DNA from: Formicarius rufipectus
Taxonomy: Eukaryota > Chordata > Aves > Passeriformes > Formicariidae
Assembly (NCBI GenBank): GCA_013399695.1
Contig: VXAU01001777.1
Coordinates: 183,519 to 247,518 of the forward strand
Direction: 5' to 3'
Length of the DNA stretch: 64,000 bases
Shown here piece by piece: positions 22,935-36,500 of the stretch; the first letter of the stretch is position 1; each line of letters starts with the position of its first letter. The notes beneath the pieces are model-generated. The model was not told where the DNA came from. It searched no databases and worked only from the letters and a program-made list of their open reading frames with translations. Made by a program: the position numbers and the translations under genes.

Positions 22935-24350
22935 TTTCAATCATTTATCTGCAGTCCTGGCTATCCAAGATGATCCTAGTCAATTGGAGGTCAGCAAATG
23001 TGATGCCTATCTACAAAAAAGGTCAGAACAAAAGCCTGGGGGGGAACTACAGGCCTGTAAATCTGACCTGGGTGCCAAGGAAGGTCATGGAAAAGATCAT
23101 CCTGAGTACCATCATGTGGCACATACAGGATGACCAGGGGATCAGACCCAGCCAGCATGGGTTTGGGAAAGGCAGGTCCTGCTCGGCCAACCATATCTTC
23201 ATCCATACCGAGGTGACCTGCTTCATGGATGAGGGAGACGCTGTGACTGTTGTCCACCTGGACTTTAGTATTCTCCTGGAGAAACTGGCTGCTCATGGCT
23301 TGGACAGGTGCACTCTTTGCTGAGTTAAAAACTGGATGGATGGTTGGACCCAGAGTTACATCCAGCTGGTGGCCAGTCACAAGTGGTGTTCCCCAGCGCT
23401 CAGTGTTGGAGTCAGTCCTGTTTATGATCTGTACCAATGACCTGGACAAGGGAATCAAGAGCCTCTTCAGTCAGTTTGCAGGTGACACTAAGTTGAGCAG
23501 GAGTGTCAATCTCCTGAAGGGTAGGAAAGCTCTGCAGGGGTGTCTGGACAGACTGGATCCATGGGCCAAGGCCAACTGTATGAGGTTCAATAATGCAAAG
23601 TGCTGTGTCCTGCACTTGGATCACAACAACTCTATGGAGCACTACAGGCTGGGGGAAGGGTGGCCGGAAAGCTGCTCAGCAGAAAAGGACCTGGGGATGC
23701 TGGTTGACAGCCACTGAATATGAGCCAGCATGTGCCTAGGTGGCCAAGCTAATGGCATCCTGGCCTATATAAGCAATAATGTGGACATCAGGATGAGGGC
23801 AGTGATTGTTCTCCTGCGTTCGGCACTGGTGAGGCCACACCTTGAGTACTGTGCCCAGTTCTGGGCCTTGCACTACAAGAAGGACACTGAGGTGCTGGAG
23901 CGAGTCCAGATAAGAAAAGCAAAGCTGGTGAAGGATCTAGATCACAAGCCCTCTGAGGAGCGGCTGAGGGAGTTAGGGTTGTTTAGTTCAGAGAAAAGAA
24001 GGCTCAGGGGAGACCTTATTGCTCCCTACAACTACCTGAAAGGAGGTTTGTAGCCAGATGGGAGTTGGTCTCTTCTCTCAAGTAACAAGTGGTAGAGCAA
24101 GAGGAAGTGGCCTCAAGTTGCATCAGGAGATGTTTATAGGATATAAAATGTCTTCATGGAAAGGATTATCAGGCACTGGAACAGGGTGTCCAGGAAAGTA
24201 GATGAGTGACTATCCCCAGAGGTGTTTAAAAGATGTGTACATGTGACATTTGGGATCCTTTAGGGATGGACTTGGTTGTGTTAGGGTAGCAGTTGTACTC
24301 AGTGATCTTAAAGGTCTTTTCAAACTTTAGCAAATTTGTGATTGTATGAT
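22935..24350 (+). mobile_element. CR1 LINE, about 1.4 kb, broken reverse transcriptase
   Basis: This is the longest transposon in the window. Plus-strand pieces match CR1 ORF2 in order: an N-side RT block (NVMPIYKKGQ, GGNYRPVNLT, RPSQHGFGKGRSCSANHIF), the motif-A region with VVHLDF near 23,250-23,265, the active-site region at 23,475-23,486, and the C-terminal block (ERLRELGLFSSEKRRLRGDL) ending with a stop at 24,053. A non-coding tail ends in the CR1 signature at about 24,300-24,350 (CTTAAAGGTCTTTTCAAACT, then ATTGTATGAT). The copy is dead. It needs at least two frame changes, and the catalytic FADD-type motif reads FAGD. The segment after motif A joins LDFS directly to ILLEKL and appears shortened compared with intact relatives. 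A stop interrupts it at 23,715-23,717. The endonuclease domain and 5' end are absent, the usual CR1 truncation. Confidence 0.95.
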
Positions 24351-24402
24351 CAGGAGTTTTGCTTTCCTTGACAGTACTATTTGCTGTCATCAACTTCCAG
24401 TA

Positions 24403-24420
24403 TTCATTATTATTATTATT
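24403..24420. repeat. (ATT)n microsatellite
   Basis: Short ATT array about 50 bases past the CR1 3' end. Confidence 0.8.
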
Positions 24421-27400
24421 GAAAAAAACTGACCTGGAAATTCTCCATTTTTAAACCAAGCACTGTTTGCTAATCAGGGTATTACATTTCACTTAGAGAA
24501 ATAACCATCTAATTTCTTGCTAAGCAATCTATTATATTGGGGTGGGATGGGAGCTATAATTGCTGCTGCTACTGTTGTTTTAAAGAGCTTGTATGCATTT
24601 TCTATAGATGTTTGGGGTTGCCTGTTTCATATGTATATAATTGTTAGGGAGAAGGTGCTTTAGAAGGTTCTGATGACTTTCCTCATGAACCAGACTTGTG
24701 CTGTTGCACCCCTTCTGGGACACTGTGCCGTATTTGTGGCAGTCAAAAGAGCAGAGAGCAAATAAAAGCAGCAGCTCTGGAGAAGCATCACAGCAAAGGT
24801 CTGCCATTATCCCTTCAGCTCCAAGATGAAAGTTATTCAGAACATGATAGCTGAACATTTATTTCCTTTGTAGCAATTACTCTCATTGTATGTTTCTTCT
24901 AGGACATAATTGGGTCACTTTCAGTGGCTTTTGCTATCTGTCAGTTATGAAGTCCTGCATGAAATGTATAAATGGGTCAAGAACATTAAAATCTTGTAGG
25001 GAACCATTTTCAGGCTTAGATCAGGATATGTGGGTATGTGCTTACAGAGACCTGGTTTAAGGAATGTAGCCCTACGTATATAGACTGCCTGCTGGCAGAG
25101 GGGAAGTCTATGCATACTAACACAGACTTCTTTCTGCTTGGACAGAATACAGGAACATGCTAAAGTAGCCAGCAAAAATTGAAACTAGATTACTCTATAC
25201 TTGCTGCTGAGAAATGCAGAACAAGAGCATCTCCCTTCATATATCATTCCTCCATTGAAGCATTCAACTAAGGAGGCGTGAGGGAGTGCATCTTTATTCT
25301 TGTTAGAAATGAAACAGCCGTCATCTCCTAACTTAAAAACAGTGCTCTGTGGAAGTATTGCTTCTGCTTCACTTAAGCAATAGTTTGTCTTGTTTCCTTC
25401 CGGTTTTAGTGCTGTGCACCTAAATACAGCTTTGTTTGCCATAGTCATCCAATCCTTTACAAGAAAAAGGTTGATATTTTTTAAGGAAAATAATTATTTA
25501 AAGACATTCAATTTCAAAGCTGAAACCATCAAATTCATTGATTTCTTGTCTTGCTGCATTTCCAGGTTGACTTGTCAGATCACTTCCAAACATTGTTTTC
25601 AGGGAATATTTGGAATCCAGGACTTAATATGTACGTGCAGTATCCAGGACCAGAGCTGAATGATCCTGTCATGTTTTAATCACCACCACTACCTCTAGTG
25701 TACCTGTCTCTGCCTTTCATTGTCACATTGCAGCCTGTGCTCTGCTTTGATTGCCTCCACTATTCATGCTTCATGTTGTTCGCTCGTTGTAGTGATTCAG
25801 CTTCCAGCCTTGTTCTAGTGCAGAGATGTTAATACCAAAGAAGCTGTGGTATCACCTACACAATACATCACCAGGGATTTTGGCATGGAGCCCATTATGA
25901 TCTGTGATTTATATGATCTATGATTTATGTTGGATCAGTGCTAGGGGTTCCAGATGTGATCTGGTGAAGAGGGTTCATCTTTGTCTGTCCTTTAAATTAT
26001 GGAGGCACAGTTGTGAAACCACAAATAGTTCAACTTCAGCACTTTGATTGCATTGGCTAGTAAAGACTGGAGTGGATAAAGATGAAGAGTGAAACAGCAC
26101 ATTCATCATTCTCCAGGCAGAATACATCAAGAATTAAGTTTAGGATGGCTGAGCAATAGTGGCTGCCTTGGCCAGCTCTGTCTCTTTCCCATATGCATGT
26201 ATTCTTATGTATATACACACACAAACCCATACACACCCTCAGTCTCTGACAGAAATAGAATTTATGATGTTTGCTTGACTCCTTTACTTAGGTGTAAGTG
26301 CTTCCAGGTATAACATATGGTTCTGGGGAACACAGTAACATCACCATGCCAGCTGAGATCTCTGAGCAGTTGTAATCCTCTGCCTGAAGCAAATATGCTC
26401 TTTGTCCTGATGAGGTGCCATTTCTCATTTGCATCAGCCCTCAGAAGTTCATCCTTCAGGCTGGCGTCCTAGAAGGGCAAAGGAAGAAGGATGGCTTCAG
26501 CAGAAGTTATGGTTCATTTCAAGTTGGCTTCTGAATGTCCAGGTGTTTTCTCTGTAGAAATGTAACCCATTCTAGTATCCATGTCTGCTGATATAGATCC
26601 CATTACTCAGGAAGGTGCCTGTAATTTTTATGTATATTGTACTGTAAAAGTAAGAGGTGCTTTTAGAAAGAGGAATGTGGTTTGCTTGTGTGATCTGTAT
26701 AGTGAAGTAAGTGAAGTGAGTACTAATGAGCAAAGTCTAAAGCAGGATTTGGAAAACATGCTAATCCAATGATTTTGTATGTCAGATTTCAGATGAGACA
26801 AAGAATAGGGAACAAAGATGTGGCAGTTTTGTCTCAAGCCAAATATTGTTATTATGCTTGGTGAAAAGGAGGAACTGTTCTGAAATACTGAAGCAGACCG
26901 AAATGCACTAATTCCATATTCAAAAACCGTATTATTGTTTGGGTTTATTTCTTGTGATCCACCTGCACATCACTGGTAAATCCTTGCATTCTTTAAAGTT
27001 GCTTCTCTCACTGGCAGTGTCATAGAGAAGCAGAAGGCTGTGCTTGGGTTCACTGAGCTGGAACAGGATATTGATATAAACAGACCTGGGACCTGCTGAA
27101 AGAGATGCTTGCTTGGCAATAACACCACCTTGAGTTCAGACGGGATGTACATCTGTGCCTCATTGATAATGTAATAACCTTCATTACATTTTTGGCTGAG
27201 AGCACCTGTGCACAGCCCAAGATGTCAGCCCAGGGCAACCATTTTGACTGAGGTGATATTAACGGCTCTCATTAAAACTGATGACTAGCGCAGTGCCCAA
27301 TAGCACTGCTCTACTAAGGCATCTGTCAGTATTTCTATTACAGAGCTCTATTTTCAGGAGTTAATAACTTGGCCATAAAAGTTTTCCTACCTCTGAGCTG

Positions 27401-28507
27401 GAACTTGAATAGGAAATATCAGACTGGGCTTTCTTCAATGAAATATAGCTATTGCCAGTCTAACTTTCACTTTTTCTTTCCTGAATCTGCTTGTGCTTTG
27501 TTGACGGTGCAAGGGCATTTATCTGACAATTGTAAGATGCCAAAAAAGTTATCTGTCTTCCTAGGCTGGAATGGGAGAGTTAGAAATGTCTGAAAAGTCT
27601 TGGGAGTCCGTTGGAAGAGGCACCTTCCATCTGCCCTGAGAGGAACTGAAGCAGGCTATTACCTAACCTTTAACATTAGACACTGTGCTAAAGTATATGA
27701 TTATCTTATTTGTACTTGAACCTTGGCCTTTTTTTTAACTTCTGTTGCATATGTAGGCTCTACAGTAGTTATATCTGTCTGGCTAATTATTGTCTCCGTA
27801 ATAATGAAGGAATAATTATTTCAGACAAAATATTCCTGGTTAAATTTCTGCAGGTAGACATGCTTAATTCAAAATAAGAATATGATCTTCATACTAAGTT
27901 TTCATACTTTGGAGAGAGCATTTAAGTAATATCCAAAACGTAGACATTCTGACTTTGGAATATAAATTTTTATACTGAGCTATTCCTGAATCAGGCTCAA
28001 TTTAAATATACTTGTCAGTGGGGACGTGCCCTAAAAGACACTTAGATTCATTGAGACATGTAAAGCTAATGCATAAATACAGACCTTGAAAATGTCATCT
28101 TTCCCATGCTTAACTTTACTGGCAAGTAACATTAATGTGTTTCAAGGGATTAAATCACATTATTATACAATTCCTTACAGACACAAAATGACCCTCTAAA
28201 TCAGTGGGGACCACAAGACTGCAAATACGTGTCAGCAAAGAAGAATGTGGATAAACAGCAATTATGACACAGATCTGACAAATCAAATATCCAGCTGAGC
28301 TCTAGAAGTTTATATTTTGGCATCTGGCTCTTTGCCAACACCAGTGATTCATACTTGACACCTTACATGGACAGTGTGTACTTTTGAGTATATTCTTACA
28401 CAATTATGAACATTTTGGCAAGCCAGTGTGCCCCTTAGGGAAAGGAGGGAGTGGGAGAGAGAGAGACAAATAATGGGAACATTAATGATGCCTCTTATTA
28501 TAATAAG
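24421..28507. other. unique non-coding DNA
   Basis: No gene or transposon recognised over about 4 kb. Small items are a tandem 16-base duplication at 25,899-25,930, a CA/TA-rich stretch near 26,208-26,240 and a GA-rich stretch near 28,440-28,468. Confidence 0.55.
25899..25930. repeat. two-copy tandem 16-mer
   Basis: GATCTGTGATTTATAT is followed directly by GATCTATGATTTATGT, 14 of 16 positions identical. Confidence 0.75.
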
Positions 28508-29160
28508 TTGAAAGGGGTTTATGGAAACCATTTAGTCCCAACCGCCTGCTTGCAGCAGGGCTAACTGCAAAGGTGGAGCAGGTCCCTGTCCGCTTTTGAC
28601 TATCTTCAGGCACACTGATTCTGCTAATTCCCTGGGTGCTTCTTTCATTGCTGGACCACACTTGCAATTTTGCCCCTGTGTCTAATCAGAGCTTTTCTTG
28701 TTGCAATCTGTGACTACAGGCTCTTGTCCTGGTATCATTCATCTCTGAGAAAGGTTTGACTCTGCTTTCTCTATGATCCTGCTTTAGGTAGATGAAGACT
28801 GGTTAGATTGTACTTCTGCCTTCTTTTGTCCAGGGTAAGAAAATGTTGCAGTACTAGGCTTGGGCTCAGCCTCTGCTGCATTTCTCACTCCTTTATGAGT
28901 ACTCCTCTTGTGATGTTTGGCCAAATTTGCCACAGTGGTTTGGATGTGATTTTAGGTGCTAGAGCACAGAGAAAAAACTTCCCTCTAGACCTACTGGTTA
29001 TTACCTCGCTTGTGCAACCTGGTATGAAGCTAGTCTTCATCACTGCAAAGGTGCATTGCTGGCCCACATTCCACTTGGTGTTCAACAGGAGCCCACAGTG
29101 CTTTTCTGCAAGGCTGCTAGTTGAGCAGGTCAGGCTGTATCAGTGCCACCTTTGGCCTCT
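28508..29160 (-). mobile_element. CR1 LINE fragment, minus orientation
   Basis: Read on the plus strand this is the reverse complement of a CR1 3' half. It starts with a CR1-tail-like block (CATTTAGTCCCAACCGCCTG). A GGCTCTTGTCCTGGTATCAT block follows, then CTGAGAAAGGTTTGACTCTG. Farther in, GCAAAGGTGCATTGCTGGCC, ACTTGGTGTTCAACAGGAGC and CTGCAAGGCTGCTAGTTGAG match the ORF2 C-terminal coding region of avian CR1 in the correct order. Parts of 28,560-28,680 and 28,800-28,980 are strongly diverged. Chance open frames on the plus strand inside it (28,808-29,221) are antisense to the element and are not genes. The boundaries are approximate. Confidence 0.85.
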
Positions 29161-32100
29161 CAGTATGTTGACTGGTGATATTTTAATTTTAGGGGTTTTA
29201 GGTTCTTTTATAAAAAAGTAAAAGTTCTGATTTACCTCACCTGTAAGTCATATTCATTCAATAGCTGCTTAACATGTATATAAAGTTTCAGCAAATATAA
29301 AATCTGTTTTTCATACAGATGGGTAAAATAGGCTAAACATCCTTTCCATGAATGATACCTAAAGCACAAGGCTGAGCTAATTAAGCATTTCTCCAAATAC
29401 TTCAGCAAGGTCGGGGGATAAACATTACAACCACTGTAGAAAGGATAGGAAAAGTGAGACAATCATTCAGCTTTTTTCAGAGATCCATGAAGTGAGTCAT
29501 TAAGAAAAGCAATCCTTCTTCGTCACTTAAGCTAGTCTATATGTGTAGTATCTCTACACTCTTAGTAAAAATCATTTCAAGATGGTTTGAGGAATGCATG
29601 AGTTTTCTGCGTATTTAAGTTGCAAATTAACCAAGTTGTTCCTATTTTTGCCTTAAAAAACCAAACACGAGAGGATAAATAACTTATAAGTACCTGTAAA
29701 TCTTCATAAAATCAAAAAATGTTTTCCATTTTCACGAACCAAAGTAGGATTTAGCTCTCAGTGTTAGAATGACTACTTGTAGGAGAAATCAATCTAAATA
29801 ATGCCTTTCTGGTCAGTTCTTCCCAGAGCAAATAGACTGTGCTCAGTGTAGTGAGTGGTTTAGATTGATAAACATGGAGTCTACCAGCCAAACCAGGGAG
29901 GTGGGGAAGCAGATCAGTTGCTTGGCACTCCTCTGTGGCTGAACATAGTCCACAAGCTGTTCATGATGGCAGCAGATGTTCCTGCCTTTGCTTTATGCCA
30001 AAGTTCGCTGCATGGACTTACTTCATGGGCCATTCTTCACAGCTGCAAATTCCAGTGCAGACAAAAGCTTTTCAAAGCAGAAAAATTGGATGCTGGGGCA
30101 TCAAGACCTGGCGCTAGTTGGCATTTTCAGATAGGTGAATGTTATAGTCATCTGTAATTTAGCAATGTGGATATGGGAATTGCTTTGTCCCAGTGTTGTT
30201 CTCTTTTGTTTCAGTGCATAAACATTGAGGTTTTTGTGGCTGGACCACATTAACACTCGCACTTTACAAAGACCATGTTTCTTTTGATGTAGGCCATGAA
30301 TATTCGGGACAAGATTTCTCAAGGCCATGATCCAGCCCTGTGGAACAAATGCTGGCAAGGATTTGCAAAACTAAATAATAATATTGAAAGATTTTTTTAT
30401 TATTTATACTCCTTTTATCCAGAGAAATATTGTTGTTGCTAATGAAGGGCTTCACAAACAACACATTTAAGACTAAGGCCAACTCTGGTGCAGAGATTAT
30501 CTCAAGAGGGAAACAAACTTTATCATGTGTATCAGCGAGTACAATACAAGTGCAAACTCCTCCCTGGAAGCTCTGCATCCCCTCTGAGTCTCTGAAAGGC
30601 AAACATGTCTTGAAGCCATGTGGACAGCATGTGTGTAGCCTGCTCCTGCCTGCCATGGGGAGCAAGCAAAGCTGTGCTGGCCCAAGCAGAGCTCCACCCA
30701 GGAAGACATGACTCAGGCCGTGGGGCTAGAGCCTGCACTCCCAGGGAATGGAGCTCCAAAAATCACAATCTTAAGTAAAGAGATCATAATTCCTTTAAAT
30801 CTGGGGAGTTTGGAGTGTGTTGGAATTTTTTCAAGAATTTTTTTTTTAAGAAAAGGTATTAGATGGCACATAGCTCATAATTTTAAATGAAATAGGTCAT
30901 TTTTTCAATGAATCATGTAACCTTGCTATAAAAAAATACATTCATTGTTTCATGTTTAAACAGAGAAAGTCAAATGGCTCATTTTATAATGCAGGATTTT
31001 TACATATTAGAGGAAAAGAAATGACCAATCTTAATTTTTATGTTCCTTTTTTGGTGACTCTTTGACTTTTTTCAGTGTATACCAGTTATTAATGATTTGT
31101 CTATTTTACTTCTAAAAATCAGAAATTATCATGCAACATTTCAGAAATTCTGATAATTTTTCACTCTTTTTTTTTTTTCTGCCCCCTCCCCTCCACATAT
31201 TTTGCCACAAGATATACTACTAGTCCTATAGAGGAAGAAGGTAAAAAGCATACATGGATGCTCCTGTGGAAATGTGATGTCATTATATTTATTACTACAA
31301 GGATATTTTTAAATATACAACACTTTTCAGTTTTCATAAATGGGAATTTTGGAGTCACATTTGGAACTTCGGTTTTTATTCAAGCTAGAGAGAAACCTCA
31401 GAGTATTTATACTCCAGTGCCTTTGGAGCTCCATTCCTGATTTTCAAAACTGAAACAGTGTTTAAATCCATTTTGAAAATAGGACTTGGGTTGCAAGACC
31501 ATATAACTGCTTCTGAAATGTGTTGCCTTTTGACTACACTACAACACATTCACAAGATCTGGTTAGAACACGTTTGAAATGTACAATGTGCCTGGCACCT
31601 AATGGCAGTGCTTAACATACTGTTTATTTTTTTAAAGAAGTTATATTGCAAAGCCCATCTTTTTTCTTGGTTAGTTAGTTATGTAAACCTTAATTTTCCC
31701 ACATGCTTATTGACAGTTTGACAGAATCTTAAGTAAGCCTTGCAAGGGAATCAATTCCTCTGTTTTATGCACCATGTTAAGAGTGATTTCATTATCTCTA
31801 TGGCTGAAACAAAAATTAGTCTGCATCTGTCCTGAATTAAAAACAGATCTGCATTGAAAAGCATTACATCAAAATCACTGATACACTCAAAATGAGTCAG
31901 CTTGGAAGTACATTTTCAAACAAAATATGATGGAATTACAAGCAATTAACTTCTTCCTTTGAGTAACAGAGATATACAAGATACACATTCTGTTCTTTAA
32001 AAATGCCTCACACTATTAGCAGGAGAATAAGATAGGAATATGGTCTAAGGAGTGGACTACACAGGTAACAAGGAAATATGTGCTGTACAGCATCAGGGAC

Positions 32101-33170
32101 TTTCATTTCAGCCTCACCCGTGTAAGCAGTAGATGTTCAGTCAGTTAAATGGTCATCACTGCTTCCTCCTCCAGCTGAAAATCATGCTGGCGCCTCAACA
32201 GCATCATATCAGGCTCTAAATGGTGTTTTAGATTTGCTCTTACTGTGTAAGAGACTACAACTGTGCAGAGCCAACACATATTTGTAATTCATATAGTACA
32301 ATTCTTACTCAGAATTGAGCTGGATTTGGTACAAATCAAAAAATTACTTACATCATGAGCATTTTTACCTCTCTTAGATAATAAGAACACAGTAGTTAGA
32401 ACAACTTCTTAGTAACCATCAAGTATGTTTTAAAATCCCATAGAAAGATAGGTTTTCCTTAGCCCTTTCTTATTTTAAACATGTGTGATTGGCTTAATTT
32501 TCTTCATGAAAGGAAGCCTCATTTTAGCAAATTAAAATGCAGTATGTAAGTATTAAAAATTTTTAAATCATGTAAAGCACACTGTAAGCATTATCCAAGG
32601 AAGATATATTTAAGGATCAGCTTATGCCAGAGGTGTCAGAGAAAGCACAGTGATTTTTGCTGTAACAAGTCATTTACTTTGAAGCTGCCCTTGACTGTTT
32701 CACCTTCCTTAAAAAAGTCAAACAAAAGAACTACACTGCTTTGCTATTTTAGTTCATTGTCTTGACATTTTCATGTAAAATGAAGTCTCTTCTTGGCATC
32801 TGGGACAACAGTAACAAAAATTAAAATTGAATCATCTAGATATATGTTGAGTTCAAAAAGCAGTTAGCAGAGATGGGACAACCTCTTTGTTGATTACTTT
32901 TGGATGACCTGCTTGGGACGGGACAAGATCGTGGGAGGCAATAAGCCTAATTTTTAAGGAAATGAGGCTGTGAATCAAAGATTGCCTCCCTGCAGGAGGT
33001 ATGAGCTACATGCAGTAACTAAAACCACATGAAGGGTAGGGAGCCAAATAGCTGACAAAAGTGGAAAAAAAGGAATTTTGTTGATTCATTATAAGAGAAA
33101 TAATGAAAGCTGAACAGATTTTGGAAAGCTGGGGCAAGAGTCACTGGGAAACTTTCTTCCTTTCTTTCAG
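29161..33170. other. unique AT-rich non-coding DNA
   Basis: No gene or transposon recognised over 4 kb. The 93- and 133-codon frames overlapping on opposite strands near 30,264-30,711 have no splice or domain support. Confidence 0.55.
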
Positions 33171-33388
33171 AGCTATTGGAAAAATGGGAGAAAACTCTGA
33201 TCTACTCAGCTACCGCTTTCTTTTTTCTATGTCCATTGATCATAAATATTGTGATGGTGTTAAGAGAATTTATGTTGCATGAGATTCTCATAACTGAAGT
33301 AACAATGTATTGGCTAGGAGATGATGTGCTCTTTAGAGAATCCAAAATTTTGTTTTGTTTTGAGAACCTGCCAGTATCCCTTAAATGA
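33171..33388 (+). other. possible coding exon with hydrophobic segment
   Basis: CTTTCTTCCTTTCTTTCAG at 33,152-33,170 is an excellent splice acceptor. From 33,171, after two bases of a split codon, one frame runs about 72 codons to a TGA at 33,386-33,388. It begins LLEKWEKT, continues with a hydrophobic run of about 20 residues (YSATAFFFLCPLIINIVMVL) and then a mixed polar tail (LREFMLHE, and later ESKILFCF). The arrangement fits a transmembrane segment flanked by charged residues. No strong donor or poly(A) signal follows within the frame. T-rich DNA tends to encode Phe, Leu and Ile, so the hydrophobic run may be a composition effect. I recognise no family. Confidence 0.17.
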
Positions 33389-33485
33389 TCTCAGATTTTT
33401 GTGTGTGCCAGAAATGACTGCAGACTACCATGGGACGATCTTTGCCTTAGAATCAGCCAGACTTTTTTATTTGATTTTTTGGGCC

Positions 33486-33513
33486 TTTTTTTTTTTTTTT
33501 TTTTGTGTGTGTG
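33486..33513. repeat. poly-T tract joined to (GT)n
   Basis: Nineteen T followed by a short GTGTGTGTG run. Confidence 0.85.
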
Positions 33514-36500
33514 ACTTATTTTTGTTTACCTAACACTGGAGTATCAAAAATGTTGATTGGTAGAATATTTGATTACCAGTATATCAAACCTTCTGAGTAA
33601 TGGATTGTTGAGGGTCAGTAAGGGAAGTAGATTGATAGACGGCTCTTCCACCTCTGAAAATTCAGCTCACCCACAATCAATAGGAATGGAGTTAGCTTTT
33701 GATGACTATATTCCTTGAATTCCTTTTTGATCAAGTTAAAGACACATTCTTTGTTTTTGATTCACTGGCACTACTGTTGACATTCTTGTGATGGCAGAGG
33801 AGCATGAAGGCCAGAGAGACAGTGTGGTCTTGGGGGTGAGATAGGGATGTGCTGTGTATGCTTGGATAAGTCTTTCTACATTACTTATGTAAAAGGAAAA
33901 AACCTGTTACAGGAATGTTTTACCAGTACACAAGCTGGGTTTTTATAGAAAAAACTGCACTGTTATCGTTAATTTAGGCTTATGTGTGTGCCATTACAGA
34001 AGAAACATGACAACATTTGTGAGAAAAAAAAATCACTTCACATTTACTTTATGTGTCTTCTCTGTAGTTACCTTATTTTTGTGTGTGTAGGATTACCTGG
34101 TATTCATAGAATTTGAGTTGAAAATGTTTGCAAAACCCCTAAAATTTCACAAGTTACTCCTGGCCTTGCAGATTAGCATCAGGCACTAGTCGCTCTATTC
34201 TATAATAAGAGAGCTGGAGAAATAGTCAGCAGACAAATAGCCAAAAGTGTAAGTATTGTTTTAGTAAATTATTCAGGAACAAGTTATTAACATGAAATAT
34301 GTTTTCCCTAACAGACCAAAGGAAGGTGCCATATAGATGAGGGGAGGAACAAAGAACAATGCAGTGATGTGGCTGTTGTGCCATCACAAGAACTAGGTGT
34401 AACGGGTATCTGTAAGGTCAGGGAAGGGCACTGTCTCCTTACCTGCTCCCCAAGAAATCTACATTTGTCATCTATTAGATTAGATAATGAAGTAGTTTTG
34501 TGTGGAAAAATACATCAACTTTCACATAAATTTTTCTTAGTGGTAGTAAGCTGGCTGTGCCAGCCCTGCCCAGGGCACGGTGGTGAGTGTCTTACTGCAA
34601 GTCCTGATAAATCTACTATGATAAATTCACAAGATGATTACCACAGAATATAACACCACATACTCAAGTGAGGCTTATTTCCTATCCTAACATAAGTAGA
34701 GCCCAAACTTGCAGGATACAGCATTTAAGCACGAGTTTAATTGCAATAACGTAAATAGTTGAATTGAGATGGCCCACATTTTTATCCTTAAATACATGTG
34801 TAATTTTTCTGTTGGACTGACACCACAGCACTTTCCAGCGTCTTTTCAGAACAAGGCATTGGTTTATTAATCATCAAAAAAAAAAAAACAAGGTAGTCTA
34901 GACTACACTTGTAATCTTATCATTGCACCCAGCTGTAAGACTACTGATTTTTAATACCATTATGAGACTTTTATTTCTTATTTGAATGGTTGGCTGGTTG
35001 AAGGAATTTTTGTTTCATGCATGTTGAACTACCATTACAGTGGCTGAGGAATATCCCTGATGTTTAACTCTATTTGTAACCACCTTCAGTGGTGGGGTCC
35101 TGTCCACAGTCAAAGATAACATTGCCAGTACTAACAATATGCTTTCTTTCAATCTTTCAAAAAGTTGATACTCAATAAAGAGTAACTTTTTAGTTTTGAC
35201 TGACAAATGTAGCCTAGAAAAATAAAGAGAATAAATCAGATCGTGACTTTTTGTTAACCATATCACCAAAACTTTCTATACCCTGTATATCAATGCATAT
35301 CCATATGTAGAATACTGATTTTGTTATTGAAGATCTTTCTGGGGAAAAAAAAATCCTAGTTTTCAATGGGAAACATCTTATTCCAAGACAGATTATCTGT
35401 GTGCTTATTTTTTCATGCATTAACTTCATGAATAGACATTTATTTTATTTATAATTTTTGAAGGATTTCTATCCTCTCAGCATTTCTAAAGCGAAGGAAA
35501 TGATGTGTATTGATTAATACTCTGTAAGTTTTTATTAATTGGCATCAATGCCAAATGATTTGAAAGTAGGTTAGTACCTTAGAGGCAGCTATCAGAAAGC
35601 TTTTCTTCCTTTATTCATTTATAGACCACACAACATAAAGGACAATTAAGTGTCAAGAACATAGGTGTAAATTACAAACTCTATTGTATTCTGCAGTGTT
35701 TTAAGGGTCTTGTAATTTCAGTCTCTGCTTACTTAGCAATATAACAATATTTTAAAATTCAGAATGTATGTACATTTGGACATGAATGTAGACGGTAAGT
35801 CACATTTATTCTCTGTATTACCATTATTGGTAATCATTGCAATTACTGCTTTGAGAAAACCAAAACTTCTCTGGTCTGCAAGAAATGTAATCTTTTTAGG
35901 ACTGCTAAACCCAAGGTGAATTCAAATTTTACAGCTTTCAAAGGAACTACTGGTGATATTTTAAATTTTATGACAGAAAGACAGATAATAAAGTGCCGTC
36001 TAAAGGGAAGGCATCAAAATGAGATGCTGTGTTTGTGTTTTCACAGTCTGTGCAAAGCCAGCCTCCTCTTAAGAAGGTCCAATGTAATGTGAGATCACTT
36101 CAGACAATCCTGTTTTCGTTAAATTTCAACCTGAACTAGATGGTTTGAAAGTTGGCAATTTACCAAAGTAGTCTATAACCTCTTCTTTTTCCTAACCTGA
36201 ATTCTCACCTCTTTGTCATTCACCTTAATCATATTGGACACCTGATAACAGTTAACATTGTTAGTGAGACAGAAACTACAAAATCTTTACAGGCATTAGC
36301 GGTCTCTGTAGTGCATGTTTGCTTTAGGTTTCTCCTGAAGTGTGGATCAAAGCATTTCCTGGTCCCTACAGTTAATCAACTGTTGTTTCTTGTTACGCCT
36401 CCAAACATAGGAAGTTTACAGCTCAGGTTGTGCTTTGAGTCAAGTATAAGATATGTAAGTACAGGGAAGGTATTTGCCCAGTTTTAAGCCAGTAATTACT

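Noticed and set aside
22991..23458. 155-codon minus-strand frame
   Set aside because: It is the antisense shadow of the plus-strand CR1 reverse transcriptase.
28808..29221. 137-codon plus-strand frame
   Set aside because: It is antisense to a minus-strand CR1 copy.
34104..34120. TCATAGAATTTGAGTTG, resembling the start of a minus-strand CR1
   Set aside because: The following 100 bases do not continue the CR1 pattern.
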